This document shows, piece after piece, positions 35,853 through 42,549 of a stretch of DNA of 42,549 bases. The stretch covers positions 1-42,549 of the forward strand of contig JASHPN010000416.1 of assembly GCA_030038175.1 (NCBI GenBank). The letters are read 5' to 3'. The notes below the pieces were generated by a model. It did no database searches and was not told the DNA's origin. It worked only from the letters and a program-made list of their open reading frames with translations. Both the position numbers and the translations under genes were made by a program. This DNA comes from Verrucomicrobiia bacterium (GTDB taxonomy: Bacteria; Verrucomicrobiota; Verrucomicrobiia; Limisphaerales; UBA11358). The number at the start of each line of letters is the position of its first letter. The stretch's first letter is position 1.

Positions 35853-36971
35853 TCACATGTACCCGTATTTCCGCAGCGTCGGGCCGCAGATTCCTTCGAC
35901 AATTTCAAAGCCGTTATATTGATTCCGGTGGTGGACCTTGCCGACGCCAGCCAGGCGCGTGTGGTAGGTGGTGGCATCGGCACTCGGTTCCGGCAGATCG
36001 AGGAATCGGAAAATTCGCGCCAGTTCCTCTTGCGGCCGGGCCACAATGTCCTCGTAACGCACCTCGTGGAACTGTTCCGTCGGAATCTGCGGCCGGACCG
36101 CTTCGATAAATGCCATCGCTTCGTTCCAGAGATGAGCCGTGGTGCGCAGATCATCCACGCCAAACCGCTCGATGAGTTCCGGCAGGCCCGGCAGGCGCGG
36201 ATAGGGGACAAAGCCTGACAAATCTATGACCTTGGGGTGCCGCGGGCGGATGCGTTCCCATTGCTCCTGGGACAGGCGATGGAGCTTGATCATGGAGTTG
36301 GCGTTCTGGCGGGCGTCGCGCACGAGATGGATGAAGCGGGCGCCAGGAAAGAGATCGCGCAGCAACAGGACATGGGGAAGCAGCGCGGGCGTCTTGCAGA
36401 GAAAGCGCCGGTCCCCGCCGCCAAAACACCACAGCACGCGGCGGATCGTATCGTGGATGGCGGCGATCTCCCCGGGTGTGAAGTCGGTGATGCGACAGGG
36501 GCGGCCCGCGAGCGCAAAAGGATCCTGTTTGAACCACACTCCCCAAATGCCGACCGGATCGGCGGGGCTGCCAGGCCCAACCTCAACGCTGTCCTGCAGA
36601 AAACGTTCTCCGCGCACGTCCAGGTTGAGGCGCTTGCGGAAATGCTCGGCCGCGCAGAAGCAGTACGGAAACGCGTACATCATGTTCGTGAAATAAGCCA
36701 TGGAAGGATGCGCACTGAGCAGGTTCTGCAGCATGGTCGAGCCGCTGCGCGGCAGGGAGATGACGAAAATCGGACGATTGATGGAAATGCCCTCCAGCCG
36801 GATTTTCATTCGGTGTGTCTGGTACCAGCCGAACCATCGGTGCGCCAGGGTGCGATGGCGCAGAGGGAACAACCACTGGTCCTTGAAAAAAGACCGCGCC
36901 AGCAGCCACGACAGGAAATTCGCGCACACCGGCGCTTTCCTTGCGGAACCAGACATGACAGAAGGTTTCAT
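35853..36971 (-). CDS. Sulfotransferase family protein
   Basis: 372 residues from ATG 36971 (36956 is the alternative). PAPS-binding motifs are clear: the 5'-phosphosulfate loop SLPRSGSTMLQNLL near residue 72, and the 3'-phosphate motif FIHLVRDARQNANSM near residue 210, followed by VRYEDIVARPQEELARIFRFLDL. It would transfer sulfate from PAPS to a glycan, lipid or small molecule. No membrane helix is obvious. The open frame continues upstream to 37316, but that part contains the LysR fossil and is not part of this gene. Confidence 0.9.
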   Translation of the reverse strand: MKPSVMSGSARKAPVCANFLSWLLARSFFKDQWLFPLRHRTLAHRWFGWYQTHRMKIRLEGISINRPIFVISLPRSGSTMLQNLLSAHPSMAYFTNMMYAFPYCFCAAEHFRKRLNLDVRGERFLQDSVEVGPGSPADPVGIWGVWFKQDPFALAGRPCRITDFTPGEIAAIHDTIRRVLWCFGGGDRRFLCKTPALLPHVLLLRDLFPGARFIHLVRDARQNANSMIKLHRLSQEQWERIRPRHPKVIDLSGFVPYPRLPGLPELIERFGVDDLRTTAHLWNEAMAFIEAVRPQIPTEQFHEVRYEDIVARPQEELARIFRFLDLPEPSADATTYHTRLAGVGKVHHRNQYNGFEIVEGICGPTLRKYGYM

Positions 36972-37142
36972 CGGCGCTGTTCCAATCTCTGCTTTCGGCG
37001 GCCCGCAATATAAAATGATATATATCGTCTTGGAAAGACCAATTACAACCCGTTCTGCCGCTGCCGGGCGCGAGTGGGCGAAGCTGATGCCGAATTTCAG
37101 GACCGGCTGAACTTTGCCCGCTCGGCAAGAGCAGGGCCGCCG

Positions 37143-37327
37143 TTGGTTGGGGCGCGCCCCGGTTGACGTTCGTTCCGGGACGCGCCCGCCGGGATCGAGT
37201 TCGAGCCATTGCCTTGGTCGTATGATGGCGGACTGAGAAATGCCCAGGCGCTTTGCTGCCCGCGGAGGCGCCCTTTTTCGAGGACCACCAGGAGCCAGGC
37301 GAAGCTTTTCCAGCACGATTGTATTTG
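37143..37327 (-). pseudogene. Fossil of a LysR-family regulator (N-terminal HTH, frameshifted)
   Basis: On the minus strand, codons from 37327 read QSCWKSFAWLLVVLEKG, the first helix region of a LysR HTH. At about 37271, within an A-run, the frame must shift by one base, after which the other frame continues APPRAAKRLGISQSAIIR and QWLELDPGGRVPERTSTGAR. This corresponds to the LysR consensus ...EEGSF--AAERLGVSQSAVSRQIRRLE---G--LFERT. The spacing between EKG and AAKRLG is exactly that of intact LysR proteins once the shift is allowed. The effector domain is missing. Its position, divergent from an intact SDR gene, is that of a former regulator. Confidence 0.6.
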
Positions 37328-37572
37328 CGATGCAAAAATCGCCTCACGGCAATCGCAAACCCGCATTTGCGGCGAACACGGAGAAGGCGTAGGTTGACGA
37401 CGTTAAAAGTGAGAAGAAAAGAGATTTGTTGTGAAAGTAGGATTTAAAGGAGCGGGAACTGAGTATAAATACAACTCCCCAACCGATGAACTCGACGACT
37501 ATGTTAGCTTCGGAGAAAGGGCGTAAATTTCATATTTACAAAAGCAACGAAGAACAAAAAAGGAGAAAAAAT

Positions 37573-38337
37573 ATGAGCATGAACAATGGAAAAAAATTGA
37601 CGGGAAAAATTGCGGTCATCACAGGCGGAAGCAGCGGTATCGGGCTGGCAACCGCCAGGTTATTTGTGCAGGAAGGCGCTTACGTCTTCATCACGGGCCG
37701 TCGCCAGGCCGAACTCGATAAGGCAAAAGCCGAAATCGGCAAAAACGTCACCGCGGTCCGGGGAGACGTGGCCAAATTGGATGACTTGGACAGCCTCTAT
37801 GCGACCGTCAAATCCGAAAAGGGCGCGTTGGACATCGTCATCGCCAACGCGGCCTTCGGGGAACCGGTTTTGACCAAAGACGCGACGCCGGAGCACTACG
37901 ATAAATCGTTTAATACCAACGCGCGCGGGAGTTTCTTCACGGTCCAAAAGGCATTGCCGCTTTTGAGAGATGGAGGATCTATCGTTCTGGTTTCGTCGGT
38001 AGCCCACGTTAAAGGAATTCCAGTCTATGTCACCTACTCGGCCACGAAAGCGGCCATGCGGTCGTTCGTCCGGAGTTGGGCTGCTGACTTCAAGGACCGT
38101 GGAATTCGTGTCAACACGCTGAGTCCCGGCCCGATTGACACGCCAATGATGGCCAGCCAGGGCGCGTCAAAGGAGCAGGCCGAGGCTTTTAAAAAGCAGT
38201 ATGCGCAATTGACCACCCTTGGACGCGTGGGCCGCCCTGAAGAAATCGCGACGGCGATTCTGTTCCTCGCTTCAGACGACAGCAGCTTCATCACCGGCAT
38301 TGACCTGCCCGCTGATGGCGGTATGACGCAAGTATGA
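37573..38337 (+). CDS. SDR family oxidoreductase
   Basis: 254-residue classical short-chain dehydrogenase. ATG 37573 is chosen because AGGAG (37561-37565) lies seven bases upstream; the frame extends back to 37486. Motifs: cofactor loop TGGSSGIG, DVAKLDD, NAAFG (N-A-A-x-G variant of NNAG), catalytic Ser in VLVSSVAH, YSATKAA with the Tyr-x3-Lys pair, SPGPIDTPM, and the C-terminal SSFITGIDLPADGGMTQV. The Arg residues after the glycine loop (ITGRRQAEL) suggest NADP. The substrate is unknown. A decayed LysR gene lies divergently upstream, so it was probably once inducible. Confidence 0.93.
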   Translation: MSMNNGKKLTGKIAVITGGSSGIGLATARLFVQEGAYVFITGRRQAELDKAKAEIGKNVTAVRGDVAKLDDLDSLYATVKSEKGALDIVIANAAFGEPVLTKDATPEHYDKSFNTNARGSFFTVQKALPLLRDGGSIVLVSSVAHVKGIPVYVTYSATKAAMRSFVRSWAADFKDRGIRVNTLSPGPIDTPMMASQGASKEQAEAFKKQYAQLTTLGRVGRPEEIATAILFLASDDSSFITGIDLPADGGMTQV

Positions 38338-38385
38338 CCCCGTCTTGCCTCGTTCCGCCCAGGCATAGCGGTAACTGTGCAAGCA

Positions 38386-38649
38386 TTATAAGTGACGATG
38401 CAAAAACGCCCGACCCGATCCGGTTTTCAAATATCGCTCAAAGGCAATGGCACGCCCCCTGGATTTGAAGGCCGTGGCGGAACGGATCACCCATGGTACG
38501 AACTTTGATGTGTGGGGGACTTTGCCAGCATTGTGCTCCTTGAAGCGCTGGGTCAATTCCTCCGTCTGTCCGGTATAATGTTCATCCGGAAATGGCACGG
38601 ATTGGAGGGTATAAACATAGTGGTAGCCGGTCATATAAAGAGTGATCAA
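38386..38649 (-). CDS. Stand-alone GIY-YIG domain protein
   Basis: 87 residues (ATG 38649; ATG 38631 also possible). It matches the short GIY-YIG group (COG2827/UvrC-type nuclease domain only): YHYVYTLQS for the first motif, HYTGQTEELTQRFKEHNAGKVPHTSKFVPWVI for the second with the catalytic Arg, and the Glu in AIAFERYLKTGSGRAFL. Members are small, often spread horizontally, and of uncertain biological role. It lies 124 bases downstream of tRNA-Cys on the same strand. Its start overlaps repeat-like sequence, so the first codons are less certain. Confidence 0.88.
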   Translation of the reverse strand: MITLYMTGYHYVYTLQSVPFPDEHYTGQTEELTQRFKEHNAGKVPHTSKFVPWVIRSATAFKSRGRAIAFERYLKTGSGRAFLHRHL

Positions 38650-38739
38650 CGAAGCCCGCCGTCGCGCTGCGCGCTATGGCGCGCAGCCTCCGCGGCAAAC
38701 CACACATCTCCAATCTTCCGCATTTCAAAAGCTGGCCTG

Positions 38740-38775
38740 CCAGCCGTAGCGAACCGCCAGGTTCGCGGAGGCTGG
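38740..38775. repeat. Hairpin abutting the 3' end of tRNA-Cys
   Basis: Arms at 38740-38755 and 38760-38775 pair at 13 of 16 positions around a GCCA loop (CCAGCC/GGCTGG and GCGAACC/GGTTCGC with a three-base mismatch). The right arm contains the three bases that encode the tRNA CCA end. It may act as a terminator or processing signal. Confidence 0.7.
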
Positions 38776-38847
38776 AGGCGAGGGTCGGAATCGAACCGAC
38801 GAATGAGGCTTTTGCAGAGCCCTGCCTTACCACTTGGCTACCCCGCC
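38773..38847 (-). tRNA. tRNA-Cys (anticodon GCA)
   Basis: The minus strand folds as a full cloverleaf. The acceptor stem pairs GGCGGGG with CCTCGCC (one G-U). The D-arm is GCC AAGTGGTAA GGC. The anticodon arm has loop CTGCAAA with anticodon GCA on a five-pair stem (GGGCT with AGCCT, the outermost pair G-U). The T-arm is GTCGG TTCGATT CCGAC. The discriminator is T (base 38776), and CCA is encoded at 38775-38773. The short extra loop and T73 fit tRNA-Cys. Confidence 0.95.
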
Positions 38848-38981
38848 GCGCGAAACCAAACGATAACCAATTTTGCGCCTCGTGCAAGATTCGTTTTTCG
38901 TTCTGCCGCATTTCGTTCCATAAAAACCCATTTCGCAGCCTGCGCAGCTTCCGGCAAACACCGCCATCATCCGGCATTGAC

Positions 38982-39052
38982 GGAGGGCGACTGCCTGCCT
39001 TGCCGAAGCCTTGCGCGAAGGCAGGTGTCCCGTCTGCGGGACCGTCGCAGCA
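38982..39052. repeat. Structured dispersed repeat, copy 1
   Basis: GGAGGGCGACTG (38982-38993) and GTCGCAGCA (39044-39052) frame an inner hairpin TCCCG-TCTG-CGGGA (39028-39041). An extra hairpin with arms CCTGCCTT (38994-39001) and AAGGCAGG (39018-39025) is inserted relative to copy 2. Outer GCGAC/GTCGC can pair. It fills most of the otherwise empty region 38848-39159 upstream of the GH105 gene. That gap shows no gene, and it ends with a CTCGTTGGTTGCG string that is also present near 42371. Confidence 0.75.
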
Positions 39053-39159
39053 GGTCGCTCGCATTTTCCATCATCCATTTTCAATCTTCCACCCTCGTTG
39101 GTTGCGCCGTCAACCGCGCTGTGATATTTGTGAACTGATTATTCCATGCACCGCGACAC

Positions 39160-40455
39160 ATGCCAATGAACTCCCGAATCTCGCTGATGCGTTCAACCCC
39201 AATCAACATCGCCAGCCTCCTCCGCACCGCTCCCCTGCTCTTTCTGCTGGCCGACGGCGGATGCTCCGCGCTCAGGCACCCCGCTGCTTCCGGCGGCATT
39301 TCCAATCAGCAAATTCGGTCCGTCGTAATGCGTGTCGCCGACCATCAAATTCATCCCTTGAGCGACGGCGATTATCCGGCAACGCTCGACGAAGCAAAGA
39401 CCGCCAAACCGCCCGAGGGAATCGCATGGAGCTATCCCTGGGGCGTCGCGCTTTTGGGGATGGAACGATCGGCAAAATTGCTGGACAACACCGGCGCAGA
39501 CGAGTTCGTCGTCCAACACAACCTGATTTGCGTACGCTATTATCATTGGCTGGACGGGCTCGAAAATAAGTACGGAGAAGATGCGACAAACTTTGCGCAG
39601 ACGACCGAACTCAAAGGGTTGATAACTCTTGGCAAACTGGACAATTGCGGTGCGATGGGAAGCGAACTGATCGAAAGCATGATGGATCATCCGGATCAGG
39701 TTTCGCCCGACGAAAGAGAAACCCTCGCGCGCATCGCTGATTGGGTCGTTCACCAGCAGGCGCGGATGCCTGATGGCACCCTTTGGCGTCCCGAAAGAAT
39801 GGGCGGCACAGTCTGGCCGGATGATCTTTATATGGGGGGTGTTTTCCTGGTTCAGGACGGCATTTATTCGCATGACGAAAAATTGATAGACGATGCCGCG
39901 GAACAAATCATCCATCAGGCGGCACTGGAACAGGATCGCGACGGCCTGTGGTTTCACGGTTATTTCGTCGCCGAAAAGAAACATGCTCCTTTCAAATGGG
40001 GACGGGGCAACGGCTGGGTCATGGTGACCCTGGTGGAAACATTATCAGCCATGCCGGCGGACGATCCTTTGAGGCCAAAGCTGCTTAAGATTCTCCGGCG
40101 ACAAATTGCCGGCCTCGAAAAGGTCCAGGCTCCCGACGGCATGTGGCGACAGGTCCTGGACAAGCCGGAGTTGTGGGAGGAAACCAGTTGCACGGCCATG
40201 TTTGCCTACGGCATTGCGCGCGCGGTCAATCGCGGCTGGATCGCCCCCGGTCACATGGTCACAGCCCGAAAAGCGTTTGCGGGAATTGCCAAAAATGTCG
40301 GTCCGGACGGTTCCGTCCACGGCACCTGCCAGGGCACCAACATCGGCCTGACCTTAAGTTTTTATGCGCAACGCGAACGTCCGGAGGATGATCCCCACGG
40401 TCGCGGCCCGGTTATTCTCGCCGGCGCCGAAATATTGTCCGCCGAACGCAAATAA
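39160..40455 (+). CDS. GH105 unsaturated rhamnogalacturonyl hydrolase family, exported
   Basis: 431 residues; ATG 39160, 39166 or 39187 could be the start. The N-terminus carries a hydrophobic signal (INIASLLRTAPLLFLLADGGC) whose Cys context is a poor lipobox, so lipid attachment is uncertain. The (alpha/alpha)6 barrel shows GH105 hallmarks: YPWGVALLGMERSAKL, the catalytic-type Asp in VWPDDLYMGGVFLV, FKWGRGNGWVMVTLVE, DGMWRQVLD and SCTAMFAYGIARA. GH105 enzymes hydrate and release the unsaturated galacturonyl residue left by pectin or rhamnogalacturonan lyases. It converges with a GH28 gene, with 3' ends adjacent, forming a pectin module. Confidence 0.92.
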   Translation: MPMNSRISLMRSTPINIASLLRTAPLLFLLADGGCSALRHPAASGGISNQQIRSVVMRVADHQIHPLSDGDYPATLDEAKTAKPPEGIAWSYPWGVALLGMERSAKLLDNTGADEFVVQHNLICVRYYHWLDGLENKYGEDATNFAQTTELKGLITLGKLDNCGAMGSELIESMMDHPDQVSPDERETLARIADWVVHQQARMPDGTLWRPERMGGTVWPDDLYMGGVFLVQDGIYSHDEKLIDDAAEQIIHQAALEQDRDGLWFHGYFVAEKKHAPFKWGRGNGWVMVTLVETLSAMPADDPLRPKLLKILRRQIAGLEKVQAPDGMWRQVLDKPELWEETSCTAMFAYGIARAVNRGWIAPGHMVTARKAFAGIAKNVGPDGSVHGTCQGTNIGLTLSFYAQRERPEDDPHGRGPVILAGAEILSAERK

Positions 40456-42108
40456 TCACCAGCCCCACCAGTGCGGCTTTCGCACCCCCGGCGAATGGCG
40501 GATGACCAGGCCGCGAACATTTTCGAAATGTGCGAGTGATACGCCGGCCACCGTCCGGGCCTTGAAATCATCAATTTCCAATCCGTCCACATCCGAGCAA
40601 ACCATCGCCGGCCGTGAATCGTCTTTGGCGAAGTTCAAATTGACGTTCGCCAATTCCAAATCGCGCGCGTGACGGACAAAGACTCCGTAAGCCGGCATGA
40701 TTCCGATCCGGGATGCTTCCGGATACCCCGCTCCCAATTCCGGCGGAAGGCGGGCCGCGTCACTTTTTGTCCCGCCGCCGTTGAATACCATCCGAATATT
40801 GTCCAGGCGCACACCCTCAACGTCGTCGCCCGGCATGCCGCTGATTTGAATGCCGCTCTTCCGGTCCACACCCGTGGCGATCACGTTGGAAATCTGAATG
40901 TTCCGAAGAACGCCGTTGGTCGCGCCGGGCCCGCGATTGCGGGAACCGAGCGTAATATAGATTGGATAATCCACCACATTCATCATCGTGAGATTGTTCA
41001 CCGAAATGTTTTCGAGAATGCCTCCGTCCACTTCCTCCAATGCCAGCCCGCGGCAACTGCGAAAGGTGCAATTAGCTATCGTGACATTCCTGAAACCCCC
41101 GGTGGATTCAGTGCCAAACTTGATGCGCCCGACTCCGCTCCTGGCCGGTATCATCGTTCCATCCAGCAATGTGCCTTCCTTGAACCCGGACAACTGGCAA
41201 TTCACGATGGTGAGATTTTCCGTGATGACGCTTCTCCCCAGCGCAAACGTGCTTTTTGGACAAAGGCCGTCATCGAACGGCGAGTTGATCCGGCAATCCG
41301 ATACCGTCGCATTGCGGCAGCAATCAAGATCAATGCCGTCGCGGTCGGTATCAATCGTCACATTATCAACGGTCAGGTTGTCACAGCCGGTCACCAGGAT
41401 CGCAAAATGGCCGCCGTGAAAAATCGTGACATCGCGGATCAGCACATTGCGGCAGAGTTTCAGGGCGATCGCCTTGTTCCCAAGGCGGCTCGGTGGATAT
41501 CCGCCGGGCGGATTTTGCGAAGGAGTAAATCCGCTCATGCGGTCGAGCAAGCCGTCAAAACGAACCAATCCGCCTCCATTGATCATTCCCGATCCGGTGA
41601 TAAAAACATTCGTCAAATTCTCGCCCCAAATCAGGCTGTTATGGAAATAATAATGACCGCCATCCTCGTAGGGGTTCTCCAACGAGGTTTCAGTTTCATC
41701 GTAAGCATTTAAGGACTGTGGCGCTCCGAGGATGGTCGCGCCGGCGTCAATGAGCAGATGGATATTGCTTAGCAAATGGATTGACCCGCTCAGGTAGGTT
41801 CCCGCCGGGAAATAGACCGTCCCGCCCCCGGCCTGAGCGCACGCGACAATCGCTTTGTTGATGGCCGGGCTGTCCAGATTCGTTCCATCGCCGATTGCGC
41901 CAAAAGCGCGCACGTTAAAAAAGTCATCCGCACCCGCGCTGGACGCCAAAAGAAAAAAGCACGACGCAAGCGCGATCAAAAATGCGACGCGGGGCCGCGT
42001 GTTGGTTGGCGCAATCGAGTGCAATGGCTCGTAATATGGTCGCCGGGTAATTTGGTCGCAAGGTGAATATTTTGCGCACTTTGAACTTCTATGCCTCTCG
42101 CTCGTCAT
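40456..42108 (-). CDS. GH28 family polygalacturonase-like enzyme, exported
   Basis: About 550 residues if ATG 42108 is used. The hydrophobic signal VAFLIALASCFFLLASSAGA starts some 40 residues later, so a TTG at 42024 may be the true start. The frame upstream to 42360 runs through repeat sequence and is excluded. The right-handed beta-helix opens with FFNVRAFGAIGDGTNLDSPAINKAI. GH28 residues are visible as DTDRDGIDLD and FDDGLCPKS (paired Asp) and GRIKFGTES. The usual catalytic-region GHG is replaced by SGFKEGTLLDGT, as in a divergent branch I recall from Bacteroidetes-type genomes. It likely acts on galacturonan or rhamnogalacturonan. Confidence 0.9.
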   Translation of the reverse strand: MTSERHRSSKCAKYSPCDQITRRPYYEPLHSIAPTNTRPRVAFLIALASCFFLLASSAGADDFFNVRAFGAIGDGTNLDSPAINKAIVACAQAGGGTVYFPAGTYLSGSIHLLSNIHLLIDAGATILGAPQSLNAYDETETSLENPYEDGGHYYFHNSLIWGENLTNVFITGSGMINGGGLVRFDGLLDRMSGFTPSQNPPGGYPPSRLGNKAIALKLCRNVLIRDVTIFHGGHFAILVTGCDNLTVDNVTIDTDRDGIDLDCCRNATVSDCRINSPFDDGLCPKSTFALGRSVITENLTIVNCQLSGFKEGTLLDGTMIPARSGVGRIKFGTESTGGFRNVTIANCTFRSCRGLALEEVDGGILENISVNNLTMMNVVDYPIYITLGSRNRGPGATNGVLRNIQISNVIATGVDRKSGIQISGMPGDDVEGVRLDNIRMVFNGGGTKSDAARLPPELGAGYPEASRIGIMPAYGVFVRHARDLELANVNLNFAKDDSRPAMVCSDVDGLEIDDFKARTVAGVSLAHFENVRGLVIRHSPGVRKPHWWGW

Positions 42109-42455
42109 CCTCGGACCACCGGAGGGCGACTGGGTTCCGTCTGCGGAACCAGTCGCAGCACGTCCGCCAGCATTGAACCCCGTCGTATGCACGAGTCTTC
42201 CGTCCGGCAACGTGCTGCGGCTGGTGCTGTCGCACACAGCCGCGCTCCGCCGGAGCGCGCTGCTCGCCGCGCCACCCTTTCCATCCTCCATCTCCCTGTC
42301 GCGCCGGAGCCTTGCTTGCCGCGCCATAGCGCAGCGAAGGCGGGCGCGAAGGCGGATCAATCATCCATCCTCGTTGGTTGCGGCGCCCGCACCCTCGACA
42401 ATTGGCCGAGTTCTCCATAGGCTGATTCAACAACAACCCTGTGAAAACTCTGTCC
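42109..42455. other. Repeat-rich divergent intergenic region
   Basis: No gene is supported between the GH28 start and the gene at 42456. The region begins with structured repeat copy 2, continues with GC-rich palindromic strings, and contains TCATCCATCC-CTCGTTGGTTGCG-type sequence near 42361-42381 that is also seen at 39092-39106. Promoters for both flanking genes should lie here but none is clear. Confidence 0.6.
42121..42160. repeat. Structured dispersed repeat, copy 2
   Basis: GGAGGGCGACTG (42121-42132) and GTCGCAGCA (42152-42160) frame the inner hairpin TTCCG-TCTG-CGGAA (42135-42148). Relative to copy 1 the second base pair of that stem changes from C-G to T-A, keeping pairing. The longer arms GCGACTGG and CCAGTCGC also pair. 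Confidence 0.75.
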
Positions 42456-42549
42456 ATGACCAAACCCATCTCCATTCTGCTTTCCCTCCTCGCCCTGGCG
42501 CGGACCACGGCGGCTGAGCCGGTCTTGACCATTGAAGCCGGCAAACCGG
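42456..42549 (+). CDS. Start of an exported protein, truncated by the window edge
   Basis: Only about 31 residues are visible from ATG 42456: MTKPISILLSLLALARTTAA is a typical Sec signal peptide, and the mature part begins EPVLTIEAGKP. A GTG at 42441 is also in frame (VKTLS before the Met). Nothing can be said about function. It is divergent from the GH28 gene, so another polysaccharide enzyme is a reasonable guess from context only. Confidence 0.65.
   Translation, partial: MTKPISILLSLLALARTTAAEPVLTIEAGKP

Noticed and set aside
36972-37316. N-terminal extension of the sulfotransferase frame
   Set aside because: The sequence here is better explained as a frameshifted LysR HTH remnant that happens to remain open with the sulfotransferase frame.
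38980-39110. Possible CRISPR array
   Set aside because: The repeats are palindromic, differ in length and occur once at each of two distant sites, with no regular spacers.
38512-39569. Overlapping plus-strand frames across tRNA-Cys and the repeats
   Set aside because: They pass through the tRNA gene and non-coding repeats and share no features with known proteins.
40669-41712. Plus-strand frame of 347 codons opposite GH28
   Set aside because: Antisense shadow of the beta-helix gene; composition atypical for a real protein.
42109-42360. N-terminal extension of the GH28 frame
   Set aside because: It runs through structured repeat sequence, adds Arg-rich non-conserved residues and places the signal peptide more than 100 residues from the start.

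Overview
The window looks like a chromosomal stretch of a free-living member of the Verrucomicrobia, probably of the Pedosphaera/Limisphaerales type. This is inferred from several traits seen together: pseudopilin-like proteins with an [17 protein letters not shown] start and an H-X9-DG tail, very large secreted beta-repeat proteins, many Sec-exported glycoside hydrolases without any SusC/SusD pair, a TIGR03435 (DUF3738) protein, a hopanoid-type epimerase and a GC-rich genome. No lineage marker such as rRNA is present, so the assignment is tentative.

Layout. 1-8.1 kb holds mixed housekeeping and envelope genes: a thioredoxin-fold fragment, a laminin-G/DUF1080-like lipoprotein, a Nudix hydrolase, a pseudopilin with a coupled membrane-anchored partner, methylthioribose-1-phosphate isomerase (mtnA), a small TPR protein, an HpnA-like epimerase and a large exported TPR protein. 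8.1-11.2 kb is a divergent pair, a sodium/solute symporter and a XylR-type regulator with a LacI-like sensor and an AraC DNA-binding domain. 11.6-25.2 kb is one co-directional cluster: an 1803-residue beta-strand-repeat surface protein, a second pseudopilin, and three alpha-galactosidase-type enzymes (a GH36 enzyme sandwiched between two paralogous clan-D enzymes). Together with the symporter and regulator this reads as a galactoside/hemicellulose use locus that contains no SusCD proteins.

25.2-29.7 kb is a minus-strand block: a TIGR03435 protein with a clear promoter and operator-like palindrome, then an apparent operon of GDSL hydrolase, LsrG-like monooxygenase, methyltransferase and iron-type alcohol dehydrogenase. 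29.9-34.5 kb holds a GH92 mannosidase, a DUF218 protein, a decayed second copy of the GH92 3' end, and a Tat-exported pectate-lyase-fold protein.

34.5-39.2 kb is the most rearranged part. It carries a 224-bp MITE with perfect 21-bp terminal inverted repeats and a perfect 10-bp target duplication, a sulfotransferase, a frameshifted LysR fossil divergent from an intact SDR oxidoreductase, a stand-alone GIY-YIG protein, and tRNA-Cys(GCA). 39.2-42.5 kb holds pectin enzymes (GH105 and GH28) and the start of another exported protein, separated by structured dispersed repeats.

How the genes may work together (inference): secreted GH92, GH36/GH27-like, GH28, GH105 and beta-helix enzymes would cut mannans, galactosides and pectin outside the cytoplasm. 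The sugars enter through ion-coupled symport and the XylR-like protein senses them. The pseudopilins and the giant repeat protein may form the surface apparatus that presents or holds these enzymes. A C-terminal module ending in FY-L-P is shared by the giant protein, one glycosidase and the GDSL hydrolase, which suggests a common surface fate.
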